64,000 nt of DNA from the NCBI GenBank assembly GCA_036743055.1, contig DAINQE010000002.1:1-64000 (forward strand). The letters are read 5' to 3'. Shown piece by piece: positions 1 through 8,269 of the stretch (positions are counted from its first letter, which is position 1; each line of letters begins with the position of its first letter). The translations under genes and the position numbers were made by a program. Source of the DNA: Sabulitectum sp036743055. GTDB taxonomy: Bacteria; Fermentibacterota; Fermentibacteria; Fermentibacterales; JCC-6. A model generated the notes under the pieces. The model did no database searches and was not told where the DNA came from. It worked only from the letters and a program-made list of their open reading frames with translations.

Positions 1-1647
1 CTTCATCTCCACGCGGCGAATGGCTTCGTCCAGGGAAACGTTCAGGGATGTGAATGTCAGCTCTCCTTCATAGAGCATCACCAATCCTTCATCCGCTGAG
101 AGCCAGACGGGCTGCGATGCAAGGTCGAAGAAGAACTGCCCGTCAATATCCTTCGGTTCCATCCTGAGCAGGGTGTCGCACAGAGAAGGGCAATACAGGC
201 ACAGGGAAGCCACGGGGCTGGTGCCGGTGCATGAAGGGTACCTTATCAGTTCCCCGGCAGTGGAGCAGCCCTGGATGAACACAGTGGTGTCGGGCAGTTC
301 TTCATACATCAGGAGTGAAACAGGGTAATCCCTGAATCCTTCCTCCATCAGGAATACGAGGTGCCCGTTCCCCTCATGTTCCAGAAGGAGGTCCCATATC
401 CTGTCAGCACCGGCAACGAGCCTTTCGGTATCGTATCCCGATGCGCGAAGCGGCATCATGAACTCTCCTGGCCAGAAAGTCCCGTAGCCGCCTCTTTCCG
501 GAGCATCCCAGTGAATGAAGACCGGGCCGGTGCCGGGCAGGGAGTCGGATATCGCGGCAATCCTCCCGGTAGCCTCCTCAACGGTGCTGGAGGCGTCCTG
601 GATCGTCTTCCGCTGGTCCAGCGAGTTGAGGAACATGGCTCCGATGACCAGTAGAACCGCTGGAAGAATGCCCTTCATCCTCCCTTTTTCCTGAATGAGC
701 AGGGCCGCCGCCAGGGAAAACGCGGGAACCGCAGCCACCGCGTAATCGGTCCTGGGCGGGAGGTTGGATACGGTGAAGAGCGAGAAGAAGGAGAAAGCAG
801 CAATGAACACCTTCCGCTCAGTGGTTGCGGGAAGCAGCCACAGGAACAGGAGCAGAAGGGGTAGCAATACCCTGGCGGGAAGTCCTTCGGTCCACGGGGA
901 AAGCACGGTGCCGAGATGGGTCAGTATGTTCCTTGCCATGAAGAAACCAAAGGCCGAACTCTCCGAGTACCCCGTGGAAAGACCCACCGCCATGTATCTG
1001 GCGGCAAGGTAGAGAACCACTGCCAGTCCGGAAGCGGCCAGAACCTGGACCGTTTTCCGCCTTCTCTGCCCCTCCTGGGATTCAGACCATGCCAGCAATG
1101 CGAACGCGGGGGGTATGGCCAGGGCGATCTCCTTGAGGAACACGGAGATCAGAAGAAGCAGAACCGAGGAGGCAAGATGGGTTCTCCCCCCCCCTCTGCT
1201 GTACCTGACGCAGTAATAAAGCGACCAGAGAAGGGGGATGACAGGAAGGATGGAGGTCCTCCAGTCCATCTTCGCAACTGAAACGAGCACAGGTGAAGAA
1301 AAGGCGAAGAGGGCAAGTCCGGCGGCCAGAGCGGTGCCGTCTGTGACGAAAAGCCTCAGGAAGAACGCCAGGGAGAGAAGGGTCAGTGCGAGGATCATCA
1401 GGTTCGTCAGGTGCCAGCCCCATGGTCTTCCCACCCCCCAGACCGCGTTGTCCAGGGCCCAGCTGTAGGACATGAGCGGCCTGTAGCCGGAGGAGGACAT
1501 TCCCGTGAAGGCCTGAGCAGCGTTGGAAAGATCCGTCTGTATGTCCAGGAAATCGTCGGTCAGGAAGCCGATGCGCAGGGTTGGAAGGTAAAGGATGAGA
1601 CCGAGCAGAAGCAGCACCGCAGGGAGCAGGCTCCCTCTTGCCCGCAT
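1..1647 (-). CDS. Membrane glycosyltransferase (PMT/GT39-like), 3' end cut by window edge
   Basis: The minus strand is open from an ATG at 1647 to the window edge (549 codons, no stop). After a short basic N terminus and a first membrane helix comes an acidic loop with TDDF, then YRP and a WGWHLTN segment. That layout is typical of polytopic GT-C glycosyltransferases of the PMT/GT39 type, where the acidic pair follows TM1. Many hydrophobic helices follow to about residue 340, then a soluble, probably periplasmic, C-terminal part that is incomplete here. Such enzymes transfer a sugar from a polyprenyl-phosphate donor. Acceptor and sugar are unknown. The start lies 1 nt after the upstream phosphoesterase stop, so the two are co-transcribed. 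Confidence 0.8.
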   Translation of the reverse strand, partial: MRARGSLLPAVLLLLGLILYLPTLRIGFLTDDFLDIQTDLSNAAQAFTGMSSSGYRPLMSYSWALDNAVWGVGRPWGWHLTNLMILALTLLSLAFFLRLFVTDGTALAAGLALFAFSSPVLVSVAKMDWRTSILPVIPLLWSLYYCVRYSRGGGRTHLASSVLLLLISVFLKEIALAIPPAFALLAWSESQEGQRRRKTVQVLAASGLAVVLYLAARYMAVGLSTGYSESSAFGFFMARNILTHLGTVLSPWTEGLPARVLLPLLLLFLWLLPATTERKVFIAAFSFFSLFTVSNLPPRTDYAVAAVPAFSLAAALLIQEKGRMKGILPAVLLVIGAMFLNSLDQRKTIQDASSTVEEATGRIAAISDSLPGTGPVFIHWDAPERGGYGTFWPGEFMMPLRASGYDTERLVAGADRIWDLLLEHEGNGHLVFLMEEGFRDYPVSLLMYEELPDTTVFIQGCSTAGELIRYPSCTGTSPVASLCLYCPSLCDTLLRMEPKDIDGQFFFDLASQPVWLSADEGLVMLYEGELTFTSLNVSLDEAIRRVEMK

Positions 1648-1648
1648 T

Positions 1649-2428
1649 CTACTGGAGCTCCGCCCACTGCTGTCTGCACTTCGAGCTGCCGGTGTGCCAG
1701 TGGCCCCTCTGGTCACGGCCCAGCTTCAGGCACTTCAGAAACAGCTCTCCCCTGCCGGCTCCGGCAAACTCACGCTGGAGTTCAGCCGCATCGAAGGTGA
1801 ACTCCAGGGTCTCCACCTGGGGATGCCCTTCTTCGGGCAGGTTCAGTATCATGAAGGTTCCCCCGCCGGGAACTGTCCCTCCGCCGATGGCCCCGGGGTT
1901 GACTATCATGCCCCTGGATCTTCTGATCACCGCAGGAGCGTGGGTGAGGCCACAGGCGAGAATATCTGCGCCGGAACGGCTGAGGATGGCGTCGTAGACC
2001 TCCCCTGCAGCATTCACGGGAAGCCCTTCCGACTGTCTTCCCGGTAGCCCGTGAACGCAGTGGAGGGTTGTCTTGCCCCGCTGGAAGCGAAGCTCCTCCG
2101 GCAGACCCCTGAGCCACTTCCTGTTTACCGCTGAGAGTTCCCCGGTTGTCCACTTGAGGAACTCCCCGGCTATGTTGGTCCAGTGGGGGTTCTCGTAGAC
2201 CTCACCGGTGGAGCTGCGCCCCCGGGAGACAGCCCTGTCGCAGTTTCCCTGTATGCATTCGACTCCTGATTCCCTGAGCAGGTCCGCGCATTCGTTGGGG
2301 CTGGGACCGTAGTGAACGGCATCGCCGAGGAAAACCGTGAGGTCGGGCTCTTCGCGGTTCAACTCGCCCAGGGCGGCCCTGAGTGCCGTGAGGCAGCCGT
2401 GGACATCTGAAAACAGGGCAATTCTCAA
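1649..2428 (-). CDS. YfcE/MJ0936-type metallophosphoesterase
   Basis: Calcineurin-like phosphoesterase of about 259 aa. The metal-ligand blocks are in order: SDVHG near the N terminus, GDAVHYG, GNCD, then a VHG and a GLTHAP histidine block, followed by NPGAIG. This is the small YfcE/MJ0936 group, which hydrolyses phosphodiesters in vitro; the physiological substrate is unknown. I chose the TTG at 2428 because a GGAGG lies 9 nt upstream and the motif begins at once (LRIALFSDVHG). A longer reading to 2491 would overlap namZ and add an unconserved leader. It sits 26 nt after namZ and 1 nt before the glycosyltransferase, giving a three-gene operon. Confidence 0.85.
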   Translation of the reverse strand: MRIALFSDVHGCLTALRAALGELNREEPDLTVFLGDAVHYGPSPNECADLLRESGVECIQGNCDRAVSRGRSSTGEVYENPHWTNIAGEFLKWTTGELSAVNRKWLRGLPEELRFQRGKTTLHCVHGLPGRQSEGLPVNAAGEVYDAILSRSGADILACGLTHAPAVIRRSRGMIVNPGAIGGGTVPGGGTFMILNLPEEGHPQVETLEFTFDAAELQREFAGAGRGELFLKCLKLGRDQRGHWHTGSSKCRQQWAELQ

Positions 2429-2454
2429 GCTGTTAGACCTCCGGGTGGTTTGGT

Positions 2455-3558
2455 TCAGCCGGAATATACTGCCCCGGATGGGCTTTTCCACATGCTGCAG
2501 GGCGTTCGGGACAGCCCGGTGAGGGCATGGTGATCATGCCGGTTCACCGCTTCCCTTGTCTCGGGGCCCCCTGCGAGGATGTCAATGGGCAGTTTCTCGT
2601 ACTCGTACTCATAGGGAGGAGGGTTCCATTCGGTGGCTTCGTGCCTGAAGCAGTACTCCAGTATTCCCAGGCCTGCCAGGAACGGCCTGAAGCGGTTCTC
2701 CTCGGTCACATGGATCTGGGCGCCTCCGCACATCTTACCCTTGTGCTTGTTGAATGTGGGAATGAAGAAGTGCGGCCTGAGAATGGCCCCCTTCATGTAC
2801 TCGGTCTGCTGGAGCGCTTCGCACAGATCCCAGGGGTCTATCCATGGCGCGCCGAAAATCTCGAAGGGTCTGGTGGTGCCCCTTCCCTCGGAGAGGTTGG
2901 TTGCCTCCAGGAGACACATCCCCGGATAGACAAGAGCCGTATCCCTGGTGGGCATGTTCGGCGAGGGCATGACCCAGGCGGAATCCTCTCCGGGATGCAG
3001 AATGGACGGGGCCGGTATACCATCGTAGTCAGAGAAGAAAAGAGCCAGCTCCCCTGTGGAAAGACCGTGCCTCACAGGGATGGGATACATCCCCACGAAG
3101 GAAGCGTACTCCATGTTCAGAACAGGTCCCTCCACCGCATTTCCAATGGGATTGGGCCTGTCCACCACGGCCACCGGGATGCCGAGTTCCGCGCACTTCC
3201 TCATGGTCAGGGCCATGGTGTAGACATAGGTGTAGTAACGGCTCCCAACGTCGCAGAGGTCGATGACCACCGAATCGGCGCCCTTCAGCATCCCGTCGGT
3301 GGGCTGCCTGGTGGCTCCGTAGAGGCTGTGGACCGGAATGCCGTACCGGCGGTGGGTGTAGCCGGACCACTCTATCATGTTGTCCTGGGTCTCCCCCCAG
3401 TAGCCGTGCTGAGGACCCATCACGGAGTGGAGCACACCCATCCGGTGCAGGGTCTCCACCGTGGGAACGCAGAGTGAGTTCACCGCGGCATAGTGGGAAA
3501 GAAGGCTTACCTTCCTTCCAGGGAGGTTTCCTTCGGCCAGGGGTTGGTTATCTTTCAT
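2455..3558 (-). CDS. namZ: NamZ-type exo-beta-N-acetylmuramidase (GH171, DUF1343)
   Basis: A 367-aa protein matching the DUF1343/GH171 family throughout: PQHGYWG, IPVHSLYG, DSVVIDLCDVGSRYYTY, DRPNPIG, YPIPVRHGLSTGELA, PSPNMPT, LVYPGMCLLEATN and SEGRGTT. Characterised NamZ enzymes remove terminal MurNAc from peptidoglycan fragments during wall recycling. The protein begins directly inside the domain, without a signal peptide, so it is either cytoplasmic or its start is mis-set. The ATG lies 6 nt after a good -10 box (see the promoter at 3565-3593), supporting this start and a leaderless mRNA. It heads an operon with a phosphoesterase and a membrane glycosyltransferase. Confidence 0.88.
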   Translation of the reverse strand: MKDNQPLAEGNLPGRKVSLLSHYAAVNSLCVPTVETLHRMGVLHSVMGPQHGYWGETQDNMIEWSGYTHRRYGIPVHSLYGATRQPTDGMLKGADSVVIDLCDVGSRYYTYVYTMALTMRKCAELGIPVAVVDRPNPIGNAVEGPVLNMEYASFVGMYPIPVRHGLSTGELALFFSDYDGIPAPSILHPGEDSAWVMPSPNMPTRDTALVYPGMCLLEATNLSEGRGTTRPFEIFGAPWIDPWDLCEALQQTEYMKGAILRPHFFIPTFNKHKGKMCGGAQIHVTEENRFRPFLAGLGILEYCFRHEATEWNPPPYEYEYEKLPIDILAGGPETREAVNRHDHHALTGLSRTPCSMWKSPSGAVYSG

Positions 3559-3564
3559 GGGCGA

Positions 3565-3593
3565 AGAATACCAAAGCGAAGTGCTTTTTGCAA
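3565..3593 (-). promoter_or_regulatory. Sigma70-like promoter of namZ, predicted leaderless
   Basis: On the minus strand, TTGCAA (3593-3588), a 17-bp spacer, then TATTCT (3570-3565). The -10 box ends 6 nt before the ATG at 3558, so transcription should start at or next to the start codon. No Shine-Dalgarno sequence is present. Confidence 0.55.
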
Positions 3594-3613
3594 CGATATG
3601 GAAGGAACCTCAG

Positions 3614-4363
3614 ATGAACTTTTTCAGCCAGACCATGGATGCAGTCAGGCAGAGCTGGGCAGTGCTGAAGGCGGACAGGGAACTGCTGGTGTTCCCCGCC
3701 CTTTCGGGGCTGCTCTGCCTGATCGTCAGCGCCAGTTTCTACTTTCCCATCGCAGCCGCGGGAAGCGGCCTGGAAGGAATGTACGCAGGGAACAAAGCAG
3801 CCTTCTTCGTTCTGATGTTCCTCTTTTACTTCGCCAACTATTTCCTGATCACCTTCTTCAACTGCGCCGTGATCGCCTGTGCCGAGATCCGGATGGCAGG
3901 GGGCGATCCGACCCTGGCCGACGGATTCAGGGCCTCGCTTGCGGTAACCTCCTACATCGCCGCCTGGGCCATGATAGAGGCCACCGTGGGAGTAATCCTG
4001 AAATCTCTCAGCAGGAAAGGAAGAAGGGGTCTGGTCACCGCTTCCCTGGGAACAATGTGGACCATGGCAGCGTTCTTCGTTCCCCCCAGGATGGTCATTG
4101 AGAGGACCGACCCTTTCACCGCCCTCAAGTCAGCCTGGAAGGACCTCAAGGGAAACTGGGGGCATCAGCTGGTGGGGGGAGTGAGCTTCGGACTGCTGGG
4201 GTTCGCGGCGTCCCTGCCGGCGATCCTGGTTCTGTTCGCCTTCGGCACCCCGGGGATCCCGGCGGTGGTCTTCGCCGGAGTCTGGATACTGGCCGTCTCT
4301 CTGGTGATATCCACGCTGAAGGCCATATTCCAGACATCCCTGTACCTGTCAATGAGGGGCTGA
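3614..4363 (+). CDS. DUF6159-like integral membrane protein
   Basis: A 249-aa polytopic membrane protein. The N terminus (MDAVRQSWAVLKADRELLVFPALSG) has the pattern of the DUF6159 family, which has no known function. About six hydrophobic helices follow in three pairs, with a basic loop (SRKGRRG) and a cytoplasmic segment FTALKSAWKDLKGNWG, a repeat of the N-terminal pattern that suggests an internal duplication. The start at 3614 follows GGAAGGA with good spacing; the in-frame ATG at 3557 would cross the namZ promoter. It is divergent from namZ, and its 3' end overlaps the convergent phosphodiesterase gene by 15 nt. Confidence 0.75.
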   Translation: MNFFSQTMDAVRQSWAVLKADRELLVFPALSGLLCLIVSASFYFPIAAAGSGLEGMYAGNKAAFFVLMFLFYFANYFLITFFNCAVIACAEIRMAGGDPTLADGFRASLAVTSYIAAWAMIEATVGVILKSLSRKGRRGLVTASLGTMWTMAAFFVPPRMVIERTDPFTALKSAWKDLKGNWGHQLVGGVSFGLLGFAASLPAILVLFAFGTPGIPAVVFAGVWILAVSLVISTLKAIFQTSLYLSMRG

Positions 4364-5128
4364 ACCGCCGAATTCTATCCTGTCGCCGGTTTTCAGGAAC
4401 CTGACTCCGGGACCTATGATGCCGGCTTCCCCGCGTATCTCATCGGCGAACCAGGGCTTCATGTGGAAGAGATGAACAGGAAGACCGGGCATCCTCAGCT
4501 TCGCTATCTCCCCGGCGGCCAGGGACGGGGAGAGGTGGTCAGCCGCCAGGGCTATGCCCCTCATGGATTCAGGGAAGGAAACCTCGATCACCAGGGCTTT
4601 CACCCCGGTCATGGAGGCGGCGGTTTCCCAAAGGGCTTCCGTGGGGCCAGTGTCGCCGGAGTAGACTACCTTGTCTTCACCGTGCCTGAAGATGAAGCCC
4701 CTGGCACCCGCGGGGTGGTTCACCGGAACGGGCATGGCATCGACTCCCCCTGGAAGGCTCGTCCACCGATAGTCATCTATCGGCCTGTATTCAAGGACGG
4801 GAACGTCTCCGGACCGGATCCTGGTGAAGTCGGGCCATATGAGCCCGTTCATGTAATGGGTCTTAACTATGGAGAGACATGATTCGCTTCCCAGCACCTG
4901 CAGGGGTTTCTCCCTGCAGGTCACCAGGGAGTCCAGTACGAAGCCCAGATCGAGTATGTGATCCAGATGCGAGTGTGTCAGGAGGATAGTATCTATGTTC
5001 CTGAGTTCCTCATAGGGAACGAAGGAAGCGCTTCCCGCGTCGATCAGGGCCCTGGAGCCCAGCTTCATGCAGACGATGCGGTCCACTGCGTTCTTCGATC
5101 CGCTTGCTCCCACCACCTCTATGAACAT
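4349..5128 (-). CDS. MBL-fold, class II cyclic-nucleotide phosphodiesterase-like protein
   Basis: A 259-aa metallo-beta-lactamase-fold protein with the zinc motif THSHLDH, a second histidine in NHPAGARG, a metal aspartate in VYSGDTGPTEALWE, a glutamate in VIEVSFPES and a late AADHLSP. The THSHLDH block plus the SGDTG..E segment resemble class II cAMP phosphodiesterases (CpdP/PDE1 type). Hydrolysis of a cyclic nucleotide is therefore possible but not proven by sequence. The ATG at 5128 lies 2 nt after the alr stop, so it is co-transcribed with alr. Its 3' end overlaps the convergent DUF6159 gene by 15 nt. Confidence 0.8.
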   Translation of the reverse strand: MFIEVVGASGSKNAVDRIVCMKLGSRALIDAGSASFVPYEELRNIDTILLTHSHLDHILDLGFVLDSLVTCREKPLQVLGSESCLSIVKTHYMNGLIWPDFTRIRSGDVPVLEYRPIDDYRWTSLPGGVDAMPVPVNHPAGARGFIFRHGEDKVVYSGDTGPTEALWETAASMTGVKALVIEVSFPESMRGIALAADHLSPSLAAGEIAKLRMPGLPVHLFHMKPWFADEIRGEAGIIGPGVRFLKTGDRIEFGGSAPH

Positions 5129-5130
5129 CG

Positions 5131-6267
5131 CTACCCCCGCTTCACGACCCTGGGCAGGAACGGACTTATCCCTGTTACCACCTCGTAGTTGATGGTATCC
5201 ATCCACTCGCCCATGAGTTCCGCCGAAATCTCCTCGTCACCGCTTCCCCCGAGAAGCACCACCTCCTCCTCCAGCTGCACCCCGGGAATATCGGTAACGT
5301 CCACCATGCAGAGGTTCATGCACACCCTGCCCAGAAGAGGCGCCCTTCGGCCCTTCACAAGGACCCAGCCGGTATTCCCCACCGACCGGCGATATCCATC
5401 GGCGTACCCCACGGGAAGCACCGCCATTTTCGTTTCCCTCATGGTCCTGAAGGTGCAGCCGTAGCCTATGTAGCTGCCGGCGGGAACCGTTTTCAGCTGT
5501 ACCACCCTGGTCTTCCACGAGAGAACAGGCCTCAGTTCCGGCATGCTCACGCCCATGGAGACCGCGGAAAGCCTTGTCTCCCTGGAGGGCCAGAGGCCGT
5601 AGAGGGAGATCCCGGTCCTTATCATGCTGAAATGGGTGCTGTCAAAGAGAATGGCCGCTGCTGAGCAGGCGGTGTGAACCACTGGCGGTCTTATGCCCGC
5701 CGCTGCCAGTTCCCGGACAACGCCTGTGAACCTGTTCAGCTGCTCCCTGGCATACGAATGGTTGAGCGTGTCCTCTATATTGGCGAAGTGGGTATAGACG
5801 CCGTCTAGCTTCACTCCAGGGGTGTTCACTATTCCCCCGGCAAGCTTCATTGCATCCTCTGGAAGAACCCCCTGTCTCCAGGTTCCGGTCTCCACCTTCA
5901 TGTGCATCAGGAGTGGCAGTTCAGCCGCGGGAAGCAGGGAGGCTGCTTCCAGTGTTTCGAAATTGCATACCATTACCCTGAGACGGGAATCCCTTGCCTC
6001 GCCAAGTCTTCCCAGGGGAACATGGCCCAGCAGAAGGACCGGTCTGGTTTCCCCCAGACTCCTCAATTCAAGGCCCTCCTCAAGGGAGTTCACCGCCAGC
6101 CAGTCCGCCGAACAGAGGAGAGGAAGCATTTCCTTCACCCCGTGTCCGTAGGCGTTGCTCTTCACCACCGCGCAGTGAATGCCGCGGAAACCGTGACCCC
6201 TTCTTATCTCCGCCAGGTTGTGATCCGGGTTCCCGGCGGCCAGTTCTACCCAGACAAGACTGCTCAT
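5131..6267 (-). CDS. alr: Alanine racemase
   Basis: A 378-aa fold-type III PLP enzyme that interconverts L- and D-alanine for peptidoglycan. The PLP lysine is K36 in VVKSNAYGHG. The second catalytic residue is the tyrosine of IGYGCTF in the C-terminal domain. Further family blocks are TGTWRQG, VYTHFANIED, RTGISLYGLWPS, VLPVGYADGYRR and RVCMNLCMVDV. Full length, with no sign of decay. The ATG at 6267 lies 6 nt after a -10 box without a Shine-Dalgarno, as for namZ. Alr leads an operon with the MBL-fold phosphodiesterase. Confidence 0.96.
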   Translation of the reverse strand: MSSLVWVELAAGNPDHNLAEIRRGHGFRGIHCAVVKSNAYGHGVKEMLPLLCSADWLAVNSLEEGLELRSLGETRPVLLLGHVPLGRLGEARDSRLRVMVCNFETLEAASLLPAAELPLLMHMKVETGTWRQGVLPEDAMKLAGGIVNTPGVKLDGVYTHFANIEDTLNHSYAREQLNRFTGVVRELAAAGIRPPVVHTACSAAAILFDSTHFSMIRTGISLYGLWPSRETRLSAVSMGVSMPELRPVLSWKTRVVQLKTVPAGSYIGYGCTFRTMRETKMAVLPVGYADGYRRSVGNTGWVLVKGRRAPLLGRVCMNLCMVDVTDIPGVQLEEEVVLLGGSGDEEISAELMGEWMDTINYEVVTGISPFLPRVVKRG

Positions 6268-6273
6268 GCACCA

Positions 6274-6302
6274 AGAATACGCCGATAAATGATGTCAGGC
6301 AA
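6274..6302 (-). promoter_or_regulatory. Sigma70-like promoter of alr, predicted leaderless
   Basis: Minus strand TTGCCT (6302-6297), 17 bp, TATTCT (6279-6274), then 6 nt to the ATG at 6267. The -10 box, spacing and distance to the start codon are the same as at namZ, although the genes are unrelated. Confidence 0.55.
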
Positions 6303-6350
6303 GGAAGGAGTTGGCTGTGATATATTCTGCCCTGTGGAAAGGACGGCAAG

Positions 6351-7430
6351 ATGAGAACAGTAAGATTCCTCGGCATCGGGCACATGGATGCCCGGGGCTT
6401 CCAAGCCCTTCTGGAACCCTTCGTCCCGGTGACTGAACCGGATGACAGATCACTGGTGGCGGTGAAGCACCACCCCGGGGAGGAGGGCAACTCCTCCTAC
6501 GTTCCCCCTGCCATGCTGAAACATGTGATAGACGCCCTGGAGCTTCCAGAGGGCAGAACATACCTCACCGACACAACGGTCCTCTACGGAGGGAGGCGGA
6601 TGACGGCGCCTGACTATGCAGCCCTTGCATGGGAACACGGCTTCAGGATGCCTGAGTTTCCCCCTTTCATCGTGGCGGACGGACTCACCGGAACCGAGGA
6701 GTTCCCGGTCAAGCTGCCGGAGTGCTGTTCCACAGGCACCGCCAGGCTGGCCGGAGCACTGGAAAGAACAGGGGCCGCGGTCATGGTGAGTCACTTCAAG
6801 GGGCATCTCCTCGCGGGTTTCGGCGGAGCGGTCAAACACCTGGGAATGGGCTGGGCCTCAAAGGCGGGAAAAATATACCAGCACTCCTCGGTGATGCCCT
6901 CCGTGAGGGCCGACCGTTGCACAGGCTGCTTCCTGTGCGTTCCCGTGTGCGGTTCCTCTGCGATACTGAAGGAAGGCGGAAAGGCTCGGATCGACCCCGA
7001 TGAATGCACAGGCTGCGGGGAATGCATAGGAATATGCCCCTTCGGAGCCATCGGTATAAGGTGGAACCAGGAGGCCGACGCCTTCATGACGAGGATGACC
7101 GAGTACGCCCTGGCGGCAACCATGGCCGTCAGAGTACCCGTATATGTTAATTTCCTCACCTCCATCTCCCCGGACTGCGACTGCATGAAGAAGGAGGGGC
7201 CTCCCATGGTGGCCGATATAGGAGTACTTGCCTCGGACGATCCGGTGGCAATCGACCAGGCCAGTCTCGACCTGGTCACCGCAGCGGAACCCCTGGGAGG
7301 GAATGCCCCGGCTGGATGCGACAAGTTCCGCGCCGCCAGGCCGGACAGGGACGGGACCCTTCAGCTGGAAACAGGCGAGAGGATCGGCCTGGGAAGCAGG
7401 GAGTACCGGCTGGTAAAGGTGGATGTTTGA
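6351..7430 (+). CDS. DUF362 protein with two [4Fe-4S] ferredoxin clusters
   Basis: A 359-aa protein of the DUF362 family with an inserted 2x[4Fe-4S] ferredoxin domain. The clusters are at C190/C193/C196/C200 (CTGCFLCVPVC) and C219/C222/C225/C229 (CTGCGECIGIC). DUF362 blocks include SHFKGHLLAGFGGAVKHLGMG before the ferredoxin and DDPVAIDQASLDLV after it. The family is common in anaerobes and its reaction is unknown; an electron-transfer or Fe-S assembly role is inference. The ATG has GGAAAGGA upstream. The stop overlaps the TTG of the next gene (TTGA), so it is coupled to an EamA transporter. Confidence 0.9.
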   Translation: MRTVRFLGIGHMDARGFQALLEPFVPVTEPDDRSLVAVKHHPGEEGNSSYVPPAMLKHVIDALELPEGRTYLTDTTVLYGGRRMTAPDYAALAWEHGFRMPEFPPFIVADGLTGTEEFPVKLPECCSTGTARLAGALERTGAAVMVSHFKGHLLAGFGGAVKHLGMGWASKAGKIYQHSSVMPSVRADRCTGCFLCVPVCGSSAILKEGGKARIDPDECTGCGECIGICPFGAIGIRWNQEADAFMTRMTEYALAATMAVRVPVYVNFLTSISPDCDCMKKEGPPMVADIGVLASDDPVAIDQASLDLVTAAEPLGGNAPAGCDKFRAARPDRDGTLQLETGERIGLGSREYRLVKVDV

Positions 7431-8269
7431 CGGACTCCACGAAAGCGGCGGTGCTCATGACCGCGGCAGCCCTGTTCCTTTCGCTGGTGCCCCTGTCGGT
7501 TCAGCTGGTGCCTTCGGATTCAGGGATAGGAACAAGCGGCAAACTGGTTGCCAGGGGCTTCGTCGCGGCGGCGGTAACCCTGGTCCTGATGATTCGCAGG
7601 GGGGAGTCACTTCTGTCGAACAAGCCCTCCCTGCTCTTCCTCAGATGCGCCCTTGGAACCCTGGGAATGGTGCTCTATTTCTATGCTCTCGAGCGTCTTC
7701 CCATTTCCAATACCGTCACCATCAACAAACTGAGTCCCTTCTTCGTGGTGCTTTTCTCATGGCTCTTCCTGAAAGAGAAGCTGAGGCGCGCTCAGGCCGT
7801 TGCCATTCTCATCGCCTTCACCGGAGTAGGGCTGGTGGCCGCTCCTGACGGTCTTTCGCTCACCGGGGGAGTGATCCCGGCCCTTGCTTCCGCGGTGTTT
7901 GCAGGAGGGGCATACACAACGCTCAGAGCCCTTCGGAAATACGATTCTCCTTTGAGGGTGGTCTTCTGGTTCAGTCTGATGACCTTTGCGCTTTTCCTTC
8001 CGCATGCGGTTTCCTCGGGGGTAATGCCCGGGACGAAAGCGCTGGTCCCCCTTCTGGGGATAGGCGCCGCAGGCGTAATGGGTCAGGTTCTGATGACCGC
8101 CGCCTACAGGTACGCCCAGGGGGGAAGGGTGGCCATATACGGCTACCTTAGCGTTGTTTTCTCCGTTATCTGGCAGGTCACTGTGTTCAACGAAGTACCC
8201 TCCGGCGCGGTACTGGCAGGAGCCCTGCTGGTTTTGGCCGGAGGGTACGTCAATTACAGGGTCGCCTAG
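7427..8269 (+). CDS. EamA/DMT-family transporter, ten TM
   Basis: About 280 aa with two EamA halves of five helices each. The conserved end of the first half is visible (SNTVTINKLSPFFVVLFSWLFLKEKLRRAQAVAILIAFTGVGLVAA), as is that of the second (YLSVVFSVIWQVTVFNEVPSGAVLAGALLVLAGGYV). DMT transporters export or exchange small metabolites; the substrate is unknown. I place the start at the TTG at 7427, which overlaps the DUF362 stop by 4 nt and follows an AAAGGTGG. The first ATG (7457) would remove part of TM1. Its 3' end overlaps the convergent deiminase gene by 4 nt. Confidence 0.88.
   Translation: MTDSTKAAVLMTAAALFLSLVPLSVQLVPSDSGIGTSGKLVARGFVAAAVTLVLMIRRGESLLSNKPSLLFLRCALGTLGMVLYFYALERLPISNTVTINKLSPFFVVLFSWLFLKEKLRRAQAVAILIAFTGVGLVAAPDGLSLTGGVIPALASAVFAGGAYTTLRALRKYDSPLRVVFWFSLMTFALFLPHAVSSGVMPGTKALVPLLGIGAAGVMGQVLMTAAYRYAQGGRVAIYGYLSVVFSVIWQVTVFNEVPSGAVLAGALLVLAGGYVNYRVA

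Noticed and set aside
361..1468. Several plus-strand open frames in the first 1.5 kb
   Set aside because: They lie opposite the long minus-strand glycosyltransferase frame, which is open to the window edge and shows membrane helices and family motifs; the plus-strand frames have no ribosome sites and a composition typical of antisense reading.
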